DNA from: Periweissella cryptocerci
GTDB taxonomy: Bacteria; Bacillota; Bacilli; Lactobacillales; Lactobacillaceae
Direction: 5' to 3'
Assembly: GCF_004358325.1 (NCBI RefSeq)
Contig: NZ_CP037940.1
Location: forward strand, 1,550,001-1,614,000
Length of the DNA: 64,000 nucleotides
Part shown: one piece after another, positions 43,475-52,600 of the stretch
How positions within the stretch are numbered: position 1 is the first letter of the stretch
How the letters are laid out: every line of letters begins with the position of its first letter
Position numbers and translations under genes: made by a program
The notes under the pieces: generated by a model
The model's input: only the letters and a program-made list of their open reading frames with translations
What the model was told of the DNA's origin: nothing
Database searches by the model: none

Positions 43475-44266
43475 CTATTTGGTTGTTTGCAAATATTCTT
43501 GGTAGGCGGGATTATCGCTTGCTTCATCACTTGGATATAAGAATGAAATTGATCCCCACTTGTTAGGAAACATGTAGAGAACGTTGCCACTCTCATCGCT
43601 TGGTCCATTGAAGTCGTCTAATACTTTGCCTAAAATGATTTCGGTATTTACTTTAACTACGCGACTACTTGGTTTCTTGTTAGACGCTGAATTAACTTGA
43701 AGTGTCTTAGTCGGTATTTTCTTAACTTTCACACTATACGTTGTATCAGGCGTTCTAAGTTGCCCATCTGTTTCATTTTTTAATAAAATAGTTAGCATGA
43801 TTACGCCGCTATTGTCGGCATGAAGGTTAAATACTTCCGGTAAATCACCACTTAGATGCTTGTCTTTGAAGGTCCACGCAACGTTACTAGGAACATCAAC
43901 GACATATGGATATTCAGTAGCGGTACTTGAACTTGTGACTGAACTTGAAGATGCCACATCGCTTGAAGTAGTTGAGATAGCACTGCTATTATTGTCCTTT
44001 GGTTTGTCATTACCAATGAGCCATAAAGCCGCAACGACCACAACGACTATGACAATTGCTGCGACAATAACACCTATCAAGGTTCCTCTAAGTTGTTGTC
44101 GCTTAGCGCGATTACGCATGTTCTGTAGTTTTATTTCGCGGTTGTATTCCCAATCATGAAATTTGTTAACGGCAGTAACACTATCATCTGGATACATCAT
44201 TCGATATTCACGAAGTTTACGGTCTTTTTCCGCTTGTGTGATGCTATATTGGTCACGTTTGGCCAT
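43475..44266 (-). CDS. Membrane-anchored protein with extracytoplasmic domain, unknown function
   Basis: This is a 263-residue protein. A charged cytoplasmic N-terminus (residues 1-60, MAKRDQYSITQAEKDRKLRE) is followed by one long span (GTLIGVIVAAIVIVVVVVAA). A Ser/Thr-rich linker (SSAISTTSSDVASSSSVTSS) comes next, then a ~150-residue outside domain with predicted beta strands. No cysteine, lipobox or catalytic motif is seen. The architecture resembles small stress- or wall-related proteins of lactobacilli, but I recognise no family. It runs against the general orientation of this arm. Confidence 0.75.
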   Translation of the reverse strand: MAKRDQYSITQAEKDRKLREYRMMYPDDSVTAVNKFHDWEYNREIKLQNMRNRAKRQQLRGTLIGVIVAAIVIVVVVVAALWLIGNDKPKDNNSSAISTTSSDVASSSSVTSSSTATEYPYVVDVPSNVAWTFKDKHLSGDLPEVFNLHADNSGVIMLTILLKNETDGQLRTPDTTYSVKVKKIPTKTLQVNSASNKKPSSRVVKVNTEIILGKVLDDFNGPSDESGNVLYMFPNKWGSISFLYPSDEASDNPAYQEYLQTTK

Positions 44267-44542
44267 TTAATTTACCTCATTTGTTAGTTCAACATAATAA
44301 TCATTTTTGCTAATTTCTTTGAGCTGTAGAAATTTGTGTATGTTCCACCTTCACTCATTGGAATAATTTATTGATTTTCTTCACAATCCGTACTCCTTAA
44401 TTTTGAATGTATCACTCACAACTAATTATAGCCCCTGTAAACATTTTGGTGGTATTAAAGGACTCGTAATCGGTTAGCGTGAGTTTATTAATAATTGGTT
44501 GTCATACTCAGCTTGCAGCCAATTGTAAATTTGTTACACACA

Positions 44543-44557
44543 ATGTAAGCGGTGACA
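44543..44557. promoter_or_regulatory. cre-like CcpA site upstream of the butanediol dehydrogenase gene
   Basis: ATGTAAGCGGTGACA fits the relaxed cre consensus WTGNAANCGNWNNCW at all positions. It lies about 90 bp upstream of the start, overlapping the likely promoter (TATACT box just downstream), which suggests carbon catabolite control. The rest of the 380-bp intergenic region holds only the divergent promoter of the membrane protein gene. Confidence 0.5.
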
Positions 44558-44645
44558 ATATTATACTTGCGTAACTAAAACGGTAGCAGTAAAATGATTG
44601 TTAAGATAATCACAATTAAATTAATCGAAAAGGAAGTATTAGGTG

Positions 44646-45416
44646 ATGACAGAAGTAGCATTTGTAACTGGGGCAGGTCAAGGAATTGGTGAAGCAATCG
44701 CAAAGCGGCTAGCAAAAGATGGTTTTAAGATTGCGGCAGTTGGTCGGACCGTTGCAAAGGTTCAACGAGTAGCTGACGAAATTAACCAGGCCGGTGGTGA
44801 AGCAATTGCGGTGGCTGCCGATGTGCAAAACCGTGATGAAGTATATGCAGCCATTGATGAAACAGTTGCGAAGTTGGGTGATATTAATGTTGTCGTTAAT
44901 AATGCGGGTGTTGCACCTACGACACCAATCTTGGACATCAAGCAAGATGATTTGGACTACACATGGAAAATCAATGTTGGTGGAACTGTGTGGGGTACGC
45001 AAGCTGCAGCTAAGAAAATGATTGAACTTGGTCATGGCGGTAAAATCATCAACGCTACTTCACAAGCAGGGGTTGTTGGTAATCCTAACTTGACGGCGTA
45101 TGGTTCAACTAAATTTGCCGTCCGTGGTATCACGCAAACGACTGCCCGTGAATTGGCAGAATACGGTATTACAGTTAACGCATTTGCACCCGGAATTGTG
45201 CGGACACCAATGATGAATGACATTGCCCAACAAGTTGCTGATAATGCGGGTAAAGATTTTGAATGGGGAATGAACTCATTTGCCAAGGATATTACGTTGC
45301 AAAAATTGTCAGAACCAGAAGATGTTGCGAATGGGGTGGCCTTCTTAGCCGGTAGCGATTCTGATTACATGACTGGTCAAACATTAGTGGTTGATGGTGG
45401 AATGGTATTCCACTAG
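44646..45416 (+). CDS. butA: Acetoin reductase / meso-2,3-butanediol dehydrogenase (SDR family)
   Basis: This is a 256-residue short-chain dehydrogenase. NAD-binding TGAGQGIGEAIAKRLA, NNAGVAP, the catalytic Ser in NATSQAGVVGNP and YGSTK (Tyr-Lys), and the C-terminal GSDSDYMTGQTLVVDGGMVF are typical of diacetyl/acetoin reductases. It interconverts diacetyl, acetoin and butanediol and reoxidises NADH. The ATG at 44646 is preferred over a GTG one codon earlier; AGGAAG lies upstream. A cre-like site upstream suggests sugar regulation. Confidence 0.9.
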   Translation: MTEVAFVTGAGQGIGEAIAKRLAKDGFKIAAVGRTVAKVQRVADEINQAGGEAIAVAADVQNRDEVYAAIDETVAKLGDINVVVNNAGVAPTTPILDIKQDDLDYTWKINVGGTVWGTQAAAKKMIELGHGGKIINATSQAGVVGNPNLTAYGSTKFAVRGITQTTARELAEYGITVNAFAPGIVRTPMMNDIAQQVADNAGKDFEWGMNSFAKDITLQKLSEPEDVANGVAFLAGSDSDYMTGQTLVVDGGMVFH

Positions 45417-45443
45417 GCCCGATATTTTATTAAGTTAATTATT

Positions 45444-45476
45444 AAAGGGCGTGAGATTTTGTCTCAGCCCTTTTTT
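45444..45476 (+). terminator. Intrinsic terminator of butA
   Basis: AAAGGGC-TGAGA and TCTCA-GCCCTTT form a 12-bp stem (one bulge) around TTTTG, followed by T residues. Confidence 0.88.
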
Positions 45477-45559
45477 CTATGCCGACAAGCTTCTTATGAG
45501 TTTGGCGGCGGACATTCTGCTAAAATTAAAGTAAATATACTGAAAAAGAGGGCAAAATT

Positions 45560-46219
45560 ATGAAAACTGCCGAAGAAATGTACCAATATACGCGGGAAAA
45601 TAAATTAGGCTACAATCTGAACATTTTAGGACCATGGTTACAAAAGAAACACTTCCAAGTTATTGAAGATGCGCTGCTTGATCATGAAGAAGTTATTTCG
45701 GCTTTTGTGGGACGGCATCGGCCAGAAGGTGGTGAAAACCGTCCCAATGGCGATGAAACTGACCAGACTCCACATGCCAAACGTCATTCAGTTAGTTACT
45801 TTGGCACAGAAGGGTTCTATGGCTATGCGATTACGACTGAGCAACGGATTATTTACGCGCATTGGTCACCATTTCACCATGATGCGACGAATATTCCGTT
45901 GAGTAATTTAAATAATGTTAACCCAGATACTGGCTTTATCTGGGGCGCCGTTAAAGTCGAAACATTTGGTGATAGTTTCAGTGTGTTCTGGACGAAGAGT
46001 GTTGTGCGCAAAATTGCCAAGCTCATTCAACAAGGCGTGAGCGATTCAAAAGACGGTTACATGGATGGTGTCACGAATAGCATGCGAACTAAAAATGTTA
46101 ATAATGGCGCACCGCGTGATTTATATGCTGAACTTGAACAAGGTAAAAAAGCGCTGGATAATGGCTTAATTACGCAAGCTGAGTACGATCAACTGAAACA
46201 ACGTTTGTTAAACGAATAG
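45560..46219 (+). CDS. PH-like domain protein with C-terminal SHOCT domain
   Basis: This is a 219-residue cytoplasmic protein. Residues about 35-165 look like a bacterial pleckstrin-homology fold (FGTEGFYGYAITTEQRIIYA, with alternating strands and a final helix). The last ~30 residues (LYAELEQGKKALDNGLITQAEYDQLKQRLL in sense) form a SHOCT oligomerisation motif; its core is DNGLITQAEYDQLKQ. Such proteins are often membrane- or stress-associated, but the role is unknown. It stands alone between terminator-bounded genes. Confidence 0.7.
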   Translation: MKTAEEMYQYTRENKLGYNLNILGPWLQKKHFQVIEDALLDHEEVISAFVGRHRPEGGENRPNGDETDQTPHAKRHSVSYFGTEGFYGYAITTEQRIIYAHWSPFHHDATNIPLSNLNNVNPDTGFIWGAVKVETFGDSFSVFWTKSVVRKIAKLIQQGVSDSKDGYMDGVTNSMRTKNVNNGAPRDLYAELEQGKKALDNGLITQAEYDQLKQRLLNE

Positions 46220-46431
46220 CATGCAGCGCGAAATTTAATTAATTTTAACGCCTAGGTGATTACCAAAATTATGCGGTCAATCGCCTATTTGGCGTTAGAA
46301 AACTTGATATAATAGCAACTCAAGCAAATGAGGTGTAGAATGATTCAGTTGGGGGAATACTAACATATTGTAAGTGGTGCAAATTGTGCGCATGTCTAAC
46401 GCAATAAGGTCTATGAAAAATGGAGGAGATA

Positions 46432-47859
46432 ATGGCAAAAAATAGTCAATCAAAATGGCTGATATTACTAGCATTGGGATTATTTACATTTATGTCGACG
46501 CTTGATTCATCAATCGTGAATATCGCGTTACCAACAATTTCGCGCGATTTAGCGGTGCCGATGAATGAGGCAACGTGGACAGTTTCAATTTACTTAATTG
46601 TAATTTCGGGGTTATTAATTTTCTTCGGTCGCTTAGGGGACATGATTGGTAAGATTAAAGTTTTTAAAATCGGGACATATATTTTCACTTTCGGTTCATT
46701 GCTAGCGGGAATTAGCGCTGGGCTACCATTCCTATTGTTTGCGCGGTTTGTCCAAGCAATTGGTGCTGCCATGACCATGTCGAATAGTTTTGGGATTACG
46801 ACAGTGACTTTCCCACCCGAACAACGCGGACGCGCAATGGGCTTAATTGCGATGTTTGTGTCGATTGGGGCAGTTGCGGGACCTGGTTTAGGTGGTTTGA
46901 TTCTACAATACTTGCCTTGGTCATATATTTTCTGGGTGAATGTGCCAATTGGGATTGTCACGATTATTATGGGACAAATACTATTTCCCAAGTCATCTAG
47001 TCGTGGGGCTAAACCCAAAATCGACTGGGCGGGTGCAATTGTCTTCTTCATCATGATTGTGGCACTCTTTATGGGTGTGAACGTCGGTCAAGCTGAAGGA
47101 TTCTTACATCCTACTGTTATTGGGATGATTATCCTCGCAATTGTATTGTTCATAATTTTTGTTAAAGTTGAAAAACGTGAAAAAATTCCGTTGATTAATT
47201 TGGCAATTTTCAAAAACAGTATGTTCTCAATTAGTTTATTGACGGGGATGTTAGTTTTTATTACAAATAATTTCTTCGTAGTTATCATGCCATTTTACCT
47301 GCAAAATTTGCGGGGATGGACACCAGGAACATCGGGTTTGTTGATGATGACATTCCCAATTGTGATGGCAGTGATGGCACCAATTGGTGGGATTCTTGGC
47401 GACAAGTTTGATAAAGAAGTGATTACGATGATTGGTTTGGTCTTAATCATGGTGGCACAGATTGGGTATACCTTGATTGGGGCAACCACAGGCTTCGTAC
47501 TCATTGCCATCTTCAACGCATTGAATGGTGCGGGTGCTGCGTTGTTTAACTCACCTAATAACGCCCTCGTGATGGGAACTGTTGAACCACAGTATCTTGG
47601 CGTCGCTGGTTCAGTGAATGCCTTAGCGCGTAATCTGGGGATGATTATCGGGATTTCAACCGCGACGACGGCCTTGTTTGGTTGGATGAGTATGTCGGCT
47701 GGGTATCGCGTGACAACTTATTTACCTAAGCATCCAATGTTTTTCAGCAACGCGATGCACTATGCGTTTATGATTTCAATGGTACTCGCAGTGATTGCCT
47801 TTGGGTTAACGTTCTATCGTTGGAACTTGAGTCGTAAGGCACGGTTAGTAACTAAATAA
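46432..47859 (+). CDS. MFS drug exporter, DHA2 family (14 spans)
   Basis: This is a 475-residue transporter. The first span is followed by the DHA2 motif LDSSIVNIALPTIS, motif A GRLGDMIGKIKVF and motif C-like GPGLGGLI. Fourteen hydrophobic segments are countable. EmrB/QacA-type proteins export cationic dyes, antibiotics or bile salts by proton antiport; the substrate here is not predictable. GGAGGAG lies 6 nt before the ATG at 46432; an ATG 12 bp upstream overlaps this site and is rejected. Confidence 0.92.
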   Translation: MAKNSQSKWLILLALGLFTFMSTLDSSIVNIALPTISRDLAVPMNEATWTVSIYLIVISGLLIFFGRLGDMIGKIKVFKIGTYIFTFGSLLAGISAGLPFLLFARFVQAIGAAMTMSNSFGITTVTFPPEQRGRAMGLIAMFVSIGAVAGPGLGGLILQYLPWSYIFWVNVPIGIVTIIMGQILFPKSSSRGAKPKIDWAGAIVFFIMIVALFMGVNVGQAEGFLHPTVIGMIILAIVLFIIFVKVEKREKIPLINLAIFKNSMFSISLLTGMLVFITNNFFVVIMPFYLQNLRGWTPGTSGLLMMTFPIVMAVMAPIGGILGDKFDKEVITMIGLVLIMVAQIGYTLIGATTGFVLIAIFNALNGAGAALFNSPNNALVMGTVEPQYLGVAGSVNALARNLGMIIGISTATTALFGWMSMSAGYRVTTYLPKHPMFFSNAMHYAFMISMVLAVIAFGLTFYRWNLSRKARLVTK

Positions 47860-47873
47860 TATAGAATAAAAAT

Positions 47874-47918
47874 CGTATACTGCCCTGTGTTGGAAACGGG
47901 TTGGTATACGTTTTTTTT
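47874..47918 (+). terminator. Intrinsic terminator of the DHA2 exporter gene
   Basis: CGTATAC and GTATACG, with an inner GCCC/GGGT-type pairing, are followed by eight T residues, 15 bp after the stop. Confidence 0.85.
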
Positions 47919-47920
47919 GC

Positions 47921-48112
47921 GCTATTCCGTCTGATGTGGAATTGAATAAAATTGGCCACTCCGTTAGTTAGTGATAATTCTCAAACTATCGAAAAACAGT
48001 TATCAACCATAGGCCGCAGTTGCATGAAAAAAACTGAGAACCAATAGAACCGTAGTAATTCGATAATTGAAAAGTACAGAAACGACAATTCCACGTCAGA
48101 ATAAATAAATTT
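47921..48112. repeat. Deletion derivative of the MITE-like element
   Basis: The left end, GCTATTCCGTCTGATGTGGA continuing ATTG, matches the inward-read right end of the 604-bp elements with two or three changes. The right end has AATTCCACGTCAGA (48087-48100) in inverted orientation. Next to the left end, CCACTCCGTTAGT is the complement of the ACTAACGGAGTG edge of the foldable module. Most of the interior is unrelated or lost. No target duplication is recognisable. Confidence 0.6.
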
Positions 48113-48170
48113 GAACAAGTTAGTCCCGTGGACACTTATTAAAATGCAAGGCCGATATTTTTGCGGTATT

Positions 48171-48186
48171 TGTTCCACATGAAACA
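48171..48186. promoter_or_regulatory. parS-like site upstream of jag
   Basis: TGTTCCACATGAAACA matches parS TGTTNCACGTGAAACA at all but one defined position (A for G in the centre). It lies about 25 bp upstream of the jag -10 box. Confidence 0.55.
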
Positions 48187-48212
48187 ATTAGGTAATTCCA
48201 GTGCAGATTCGG

Positions 48213-48218
48213 TATAAT
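48213..48218 (+). promoter_or_regulatory. -10 box of the jag promoter
   Basis: A perfect TATAAT lies 37 bp upstream of the chosen jag start. No good -35 is seen at 17-18 bp. Its position inside the longer open frame argues that translation starts downstream at 48255. Confidence 0.5.
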
Positions 48219-48254
48219 GGTAAAGGAATCTTTACAGGAATCGAGAATATAAAT

Positions 48255-49016
48255 ATGACTTTATTTACAGGAAAAAATATTGAAGATGCGACCGCACAAG
48301 GGTTAGCTTCATTAGGTGTCACGCGTGAAGCGGTTGAGGTAACAATCGTTGAAGCTGGTGGTCGGAGTTTCTTTGGGTTAAAACGGACGCAAGCACAAGT
48401 CGAAATTAACCTAAAGGAACAACAAGTAATTCAGCAAGTTACCACAGAAACGACGGCAGTGATAACGGAACCCCAAACAGCATCCGTTACTGAAGATGAT
48501 GAAGTACAATTGCGGGTTCGTCAAAGTAAAAACCAAGTAAAATGGGATCGGGCGGCCGATGCTACGATGAATTATTTGGCCGATGCATTGGGGGCATTGG
48601 AAATTGAAGGTAGTTTAGATGCTGAATGGGGTCATAATACGATGAACATTCAGTTTGAAACACCCACAGAAGGTTTATTGATTGGTAAGCACGGTAAGAC
48701 CTTGAACTCATTACAGGCATTAGCCGAAATCGTCCTAGCGCAAAATGGCATTCGGCACCCACAGCTGATGTTAAACGTTGGTACATATCGTGAAAAGCGG
48801 GCTGAAACATTAGAGCGGTTAGCATACCGGACCGCTGATGATGTGGTCAGTTTAGGACAAACGGTGACGTTAGAACCAATGCCACCATATGAACGTAAGG
48901 TAATCCATGCGGCCTTGGCCGAGGACGAAGACGTCTACACAGAATCAATTGGTAAGGAACCCCATCGTGGTATTTTAGTTGGGTTACGCAGCCAAAATGG
49001 CGATGAAGTTGAATAA
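48255..49016 (+). CDS. jag: RNA-binding protein KhpB (Jag)
   Basis: This is a 253-residue protein. The N-terminal Jag domain (MTLFTGKNIEDATAQGLASL, with GGRSFFGLKR) is followed by a variable linker. A KH domain comes next (LLIGKHGKTLNSLQALAEIV with the GxxG loop) and then an R3H domain (ETLERLAYRTADDVV, PPYERKVIHAAL). It partners with KhpA and influences cell elongation and wall synthesis through RNA binding. It normally follows yidC directly; here 10.6 kb of other genes intervene. Confidence 0.95.
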   Translation: MTLFTGKNIEDATAQGLASLGVTREAVEVTIVEAGGRSFFGLKRTQAQVEINLKEQQVIQQVTTETTAVITEPQTASVTEDDEVQLRVRQSKNQVKWDRAADATMNYLADALGALEIEGSLDAEWGHNTMNIQFETPTEGLLIGKHGKTLNSLQALAEIVLAQNGIRHPQLMLNVGTYREKRAETLERLAYRTADDVVSLGQTVTLEPMPPYERKVIHAALAEDEDVYTESIGKEPHRGILVGLRSQNGDEVE

Positions 49017-49029
49017 TAGTTAAATGTAG

Positions 49030-49058
49030 CGAGCTGGTTATTAACCAGCTCGTTTTTT
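49030..49058 (+). terminator. Intrinsic terminator of jag
   Basis: CGAGCTGGTTA and TAACCAGCTCG form an 11-bp stem, followed by six T residues. Confidence 0.9.
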
Positions 49059-49095
49059 GTGTTTTTTATGGTAATACCTTGGTTGAGCGTGGTTA

Positions 49096-49269
49096 CCACT
49101 GCGTGCCTGGAAATTGTTTGGCGCACCACGCTGGAAGCAGCCTCCCAAGCCAAAATACGGTCTTGGTCGGTTCGGATAAGCTGGGACTCTAAGGAAATAT
49201 ATGCTGCACACATATTTCCTTAGTCGCGGTGTAAAGGCTACGCCCGCTAAACAATTTCCAGGCACTCCG
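49096..49269 (-). repeat. Stand-alone copy D of the foldable repeat module
   Basis: This is homologous to 32668-32878 but in the opposite orientation. The closing arms are 49103-49123 and 49245-49265, pairing at 20 of 21 positions with one G-U. One internal hairpin is replaced by a perfect 12-bp CTAAGGAAATAT/ATATTTCCTTAG stem, and the 5' hairpin of other copies is missing. It lies between the jag terminator and a second terminator. Confidence 0.82.
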
Positions 49270-49316
49270 TTCGTTCGCAGCAAGGTGAACCACAAAAAAC
49301 GTAAAAGTCAAAAAGG

Positions 49317-49347
49317 TCTCAGAAGAGAATTTCTCCTGAGATTTTTT
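49317..49347 (+). terminator. Terminator-like hairpin downstream of repeat D
   Basis: TCTCAG and CTGAGA, with an inner GAG/CTC pairing, are followed by six T residues on the plus strand. Confidence 0.7.
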
Positions 49348-49605
49348 CTAACATTCAATTTCTAATAAAACGGTTAATTAAACGAATGATAAATGAGAAT
49401 GGTATTCATAATTCATTTAGAAACAGCTAATAATATCGTGAGATAAGTGTTTTAAATTGGCAAAAGTAGCTAGAATGTCTATTTTTGTGTTTGAAATGTA
49501 ACTGTAATGTTTTTTGTGAAGCCGATTAAATAGACGTTTGTTAGCTATATATTAGAAAATAAGCGCAAAAATACGCTATAAGTTAAACGAACATTAAAAA
49601 TAATG

Positions 49606-49634
49606 TTGCTATTTCTCATAATCTCTCATAAAAT
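49606..49634 (+). promoter_or_regulatory. Candidate promoter of the S8 protease gene
   Basis: TTGCTA, a 17-bp spacer and TAAAAT precede the protease start by about 60 bp. The rest of 49348-49605 is AT-rich without recognisable features. Confidence 0.5.
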
Positions 49635-49692
49635 GGACGAAGTTGTTACAAAAGGATATTGATCAATTAGGAGAGAATTAGGGGTATAGCGG

Positions 49693-52600
49693 ATGAAACA
49701 TAATAGTCAACGAAGTAAAAGTTTGACAATGCTTAGTGTCTTAATGACCAGCTTGGCATTGCAAGCGGTCGGCCCAATTTATAGCGCAGTTGATGCATCA
49801 ACGGGAAAAGATGCACGGACTGAAAGCGTTGCTGATCAGATGAGTAAAGGATTGCGGCAACACGACCAAGCAACCAAAGCGTTAGCGCAAAAGTCATGGT
49901 ACAACGGCGTTAAAGAACAATTAAAAGCGCAAGGTGTCGATGTCGCCAAGCTTGATAGTGACGCAGTTAAAAATCAAACGGTTAAAGTAATTGTGCAATT
50001 GAGTGCTAAACCAGCCGTTGATAAAACCGCTAAGCCAACTGGCTCGGTGGCATCAGTTAAAAAAATTACGGCGGCCGAAGACGATGTTGTCGATGGACAA
50101 AGCTCAGTGCTTAAGCAGGTCGAAAAAATCACTGGTACCAAGGCTTCAAGTCAATTTGGTTACCTCCTGAATGGTTTTGCAATTAAAGCTAAGGTTAGCC
50201 AGTTAGACCAATTAGAAGGCTTGAAGGGTGTCGCGAGCGTTGCTCCAACGGCTTCTTATCATTTATTAGAAGCCTCTTCAAACCAACAAGCCAAAGTTCA
50301 AACGGCGGTCCAAAATTTCAATAATCAAAACTACAATCTTGATGGTCGCGGGACGGTCATCGGAATTATTGACTCAGGGGTTGATCCTTCACATAAAGAC
50401 TTGAAGTTGAGTCCCGAAGGTGTGAAAGCCGAAAAAATCACGAAATCGGTCGCCCAAGAAAAGATTAAAGCGCTTGGTCACGGGGAATGGTATTCAGATA
50501 AAGTACCGTATGCTTACAACTACATGGAAGCTGATAGTGGTCAAGACACCAAATTTGATAACAGTAAAGCTGCTGGCGGTGGTAACTCAGCCGACAATGA
50601 TAAGGACAATCAAGATACTTCAAACGCAGTCCGTGATACTGGGCAAACGATGCACGGGATGCACGTTTCTGGGATTGCCGCTGCTAACGGAGACATTGCG
50701 GCTGATGACACAAAAACTGTTACCGCAGTCAAAGGGGTGGCACCAGAAGCTCAAATTTTAGATTTGAAAGTTTTTGCTAATTCTGAAGGTGGTAATGGGA
50801 ATAATGACACCGATGCAATTGTGCAATCAATTGAAGATGCAGTGACCCTTGGTGCGGATGTGATTAACATGTCACTTGGCCGTAATGGTGGTGCGGATGG
50901 TGAAGGCTTGAGTTCATTAGATGTACAAGCCGTTAACGCCGCTGCGGAAGCCGGGACGTTGCCAGTTATCTCAGCGGGTAACTCTGGGGTTAGTAACTCG
51001 GGTGCATACGGATCACCGGCTTCTGTCCAATGGGCGCAGCAAGATAACGGTATTGTCGGTGACCCAGGGGTTGCTAACAACGCCTTAACGGTTGCTTCAG
51101 CGGAAAACACGATGCTTGTGACTGACGTAATGGATTTCAGTCGCGATGGTGAAGAAAATCCGTTTGCAAATGAAGTTGTGGCTAGTGTTGCGCACTTGCA
51201 ATTTGGTGCGTTCCCAAGTAAAAAGCAAATTGTGGTGTTGCCTAACAAACACGGAGCAAAAGTTCCCGATAATACACCAGAATTAGTGGGACTGGGATAC
51301 CCAGATGATTATGATGGCCTCGATGTTAAGGGCAAAATTGTCTTATTAGCCCGGGGGGAATTAAATTTCTCAACGAAGCAACAAACGGCCCTTGATAAAG
51401 GAGCCGCCGGTTTCATCATCATGAATAATGTCCCTGGGACGTCATTTAATGGGAATATTGATAACTCAGCTGATATTCCATCAGTTGGGTTATCATACGA
51501 AGATGGGGTAGCTTTGAAGAAAGAAGTTGAAGCTGGTGGTAAGAAGGACACTTACTCATTTTCAGCACCATTTAAAAAGCGGGTTACAAACCCAGCTGGT
51601 GGCACGCCATCAGACTTTACTTCATGGGGCCCATCACCAACATTACAATTGAAGCCCGAAATTTCTGGTCCTGGTGGTCACATTTGGTCATTGGCAAATG
51701 ATGACAAGTATCAAAATATGTCGGGAACTTCAATGTCATCACCATTCGTTGCTGGTTCCGAAGCGTTGATTTTAGAAGCAATGCATGAACGGGGCACGAC
51801 TTTGAAGGGTGGCGATTTAACTGCGGCGGCGAAGTTAGCGGCGATTAATACTTCAGAACCAATGGTAGATAAAGCCGGGGTACCATATTCACCACGGCGC
51901 CAAGGTTCAGGGATGATTAACGTCAACCGCGCGATTTCAACCGATGTGCAATTAACATACGATGGTGATAACACTGGCGTGGTTTCATTGAAAGAAATCG
52001 ATAAAAAGACGACGTTCTCAGTAACATTGAAAAATAACGGTAAACAAGCAGTTAGCTACAAGTTAAACGGTGACTATAAGCCAGAAGCGCAATATTTACG
52101 TGCAGGTAACGGTGGCCAAGAACAATATGCGAAGTACCTTGATGGCGCGAAGCTAACGGCAACTGCCAATAAGTTCACAGTCGCACCTGGTGACAGTAAA
52201 AAAGTTACGTTTACGTTGGATCTTAGTGATGCACAAAATGGTAAATTTGATCTTGATCAATTCGTTGAAGGCTACATTGGATTTGACGCCCTTGATGCAG
52301 ATGGTAATGTTGTGACACCGCGCGCTGATGATAACAGCGACAAGGAACCAACCGCCTTCGCCAACGGGGTTAACTTGACGATTCCATACCTTGGTTTCTA
52401 CGGTAACTGGGGTGGCCTTGATGCATTAGATGCACCCGCATTTGATGGTGACAAATCACATTATCAAGAAAACTACCTGCGTGATGGTTACAGTCAAGCA
52501 CCACTTGGGTTGGACGTACCAGTTTCAGCATTAACTGAATTAGAACAAAATTCAGCAATTTCACAAGCTGATGAACCAGCATTCATCAATCCAAATCACG

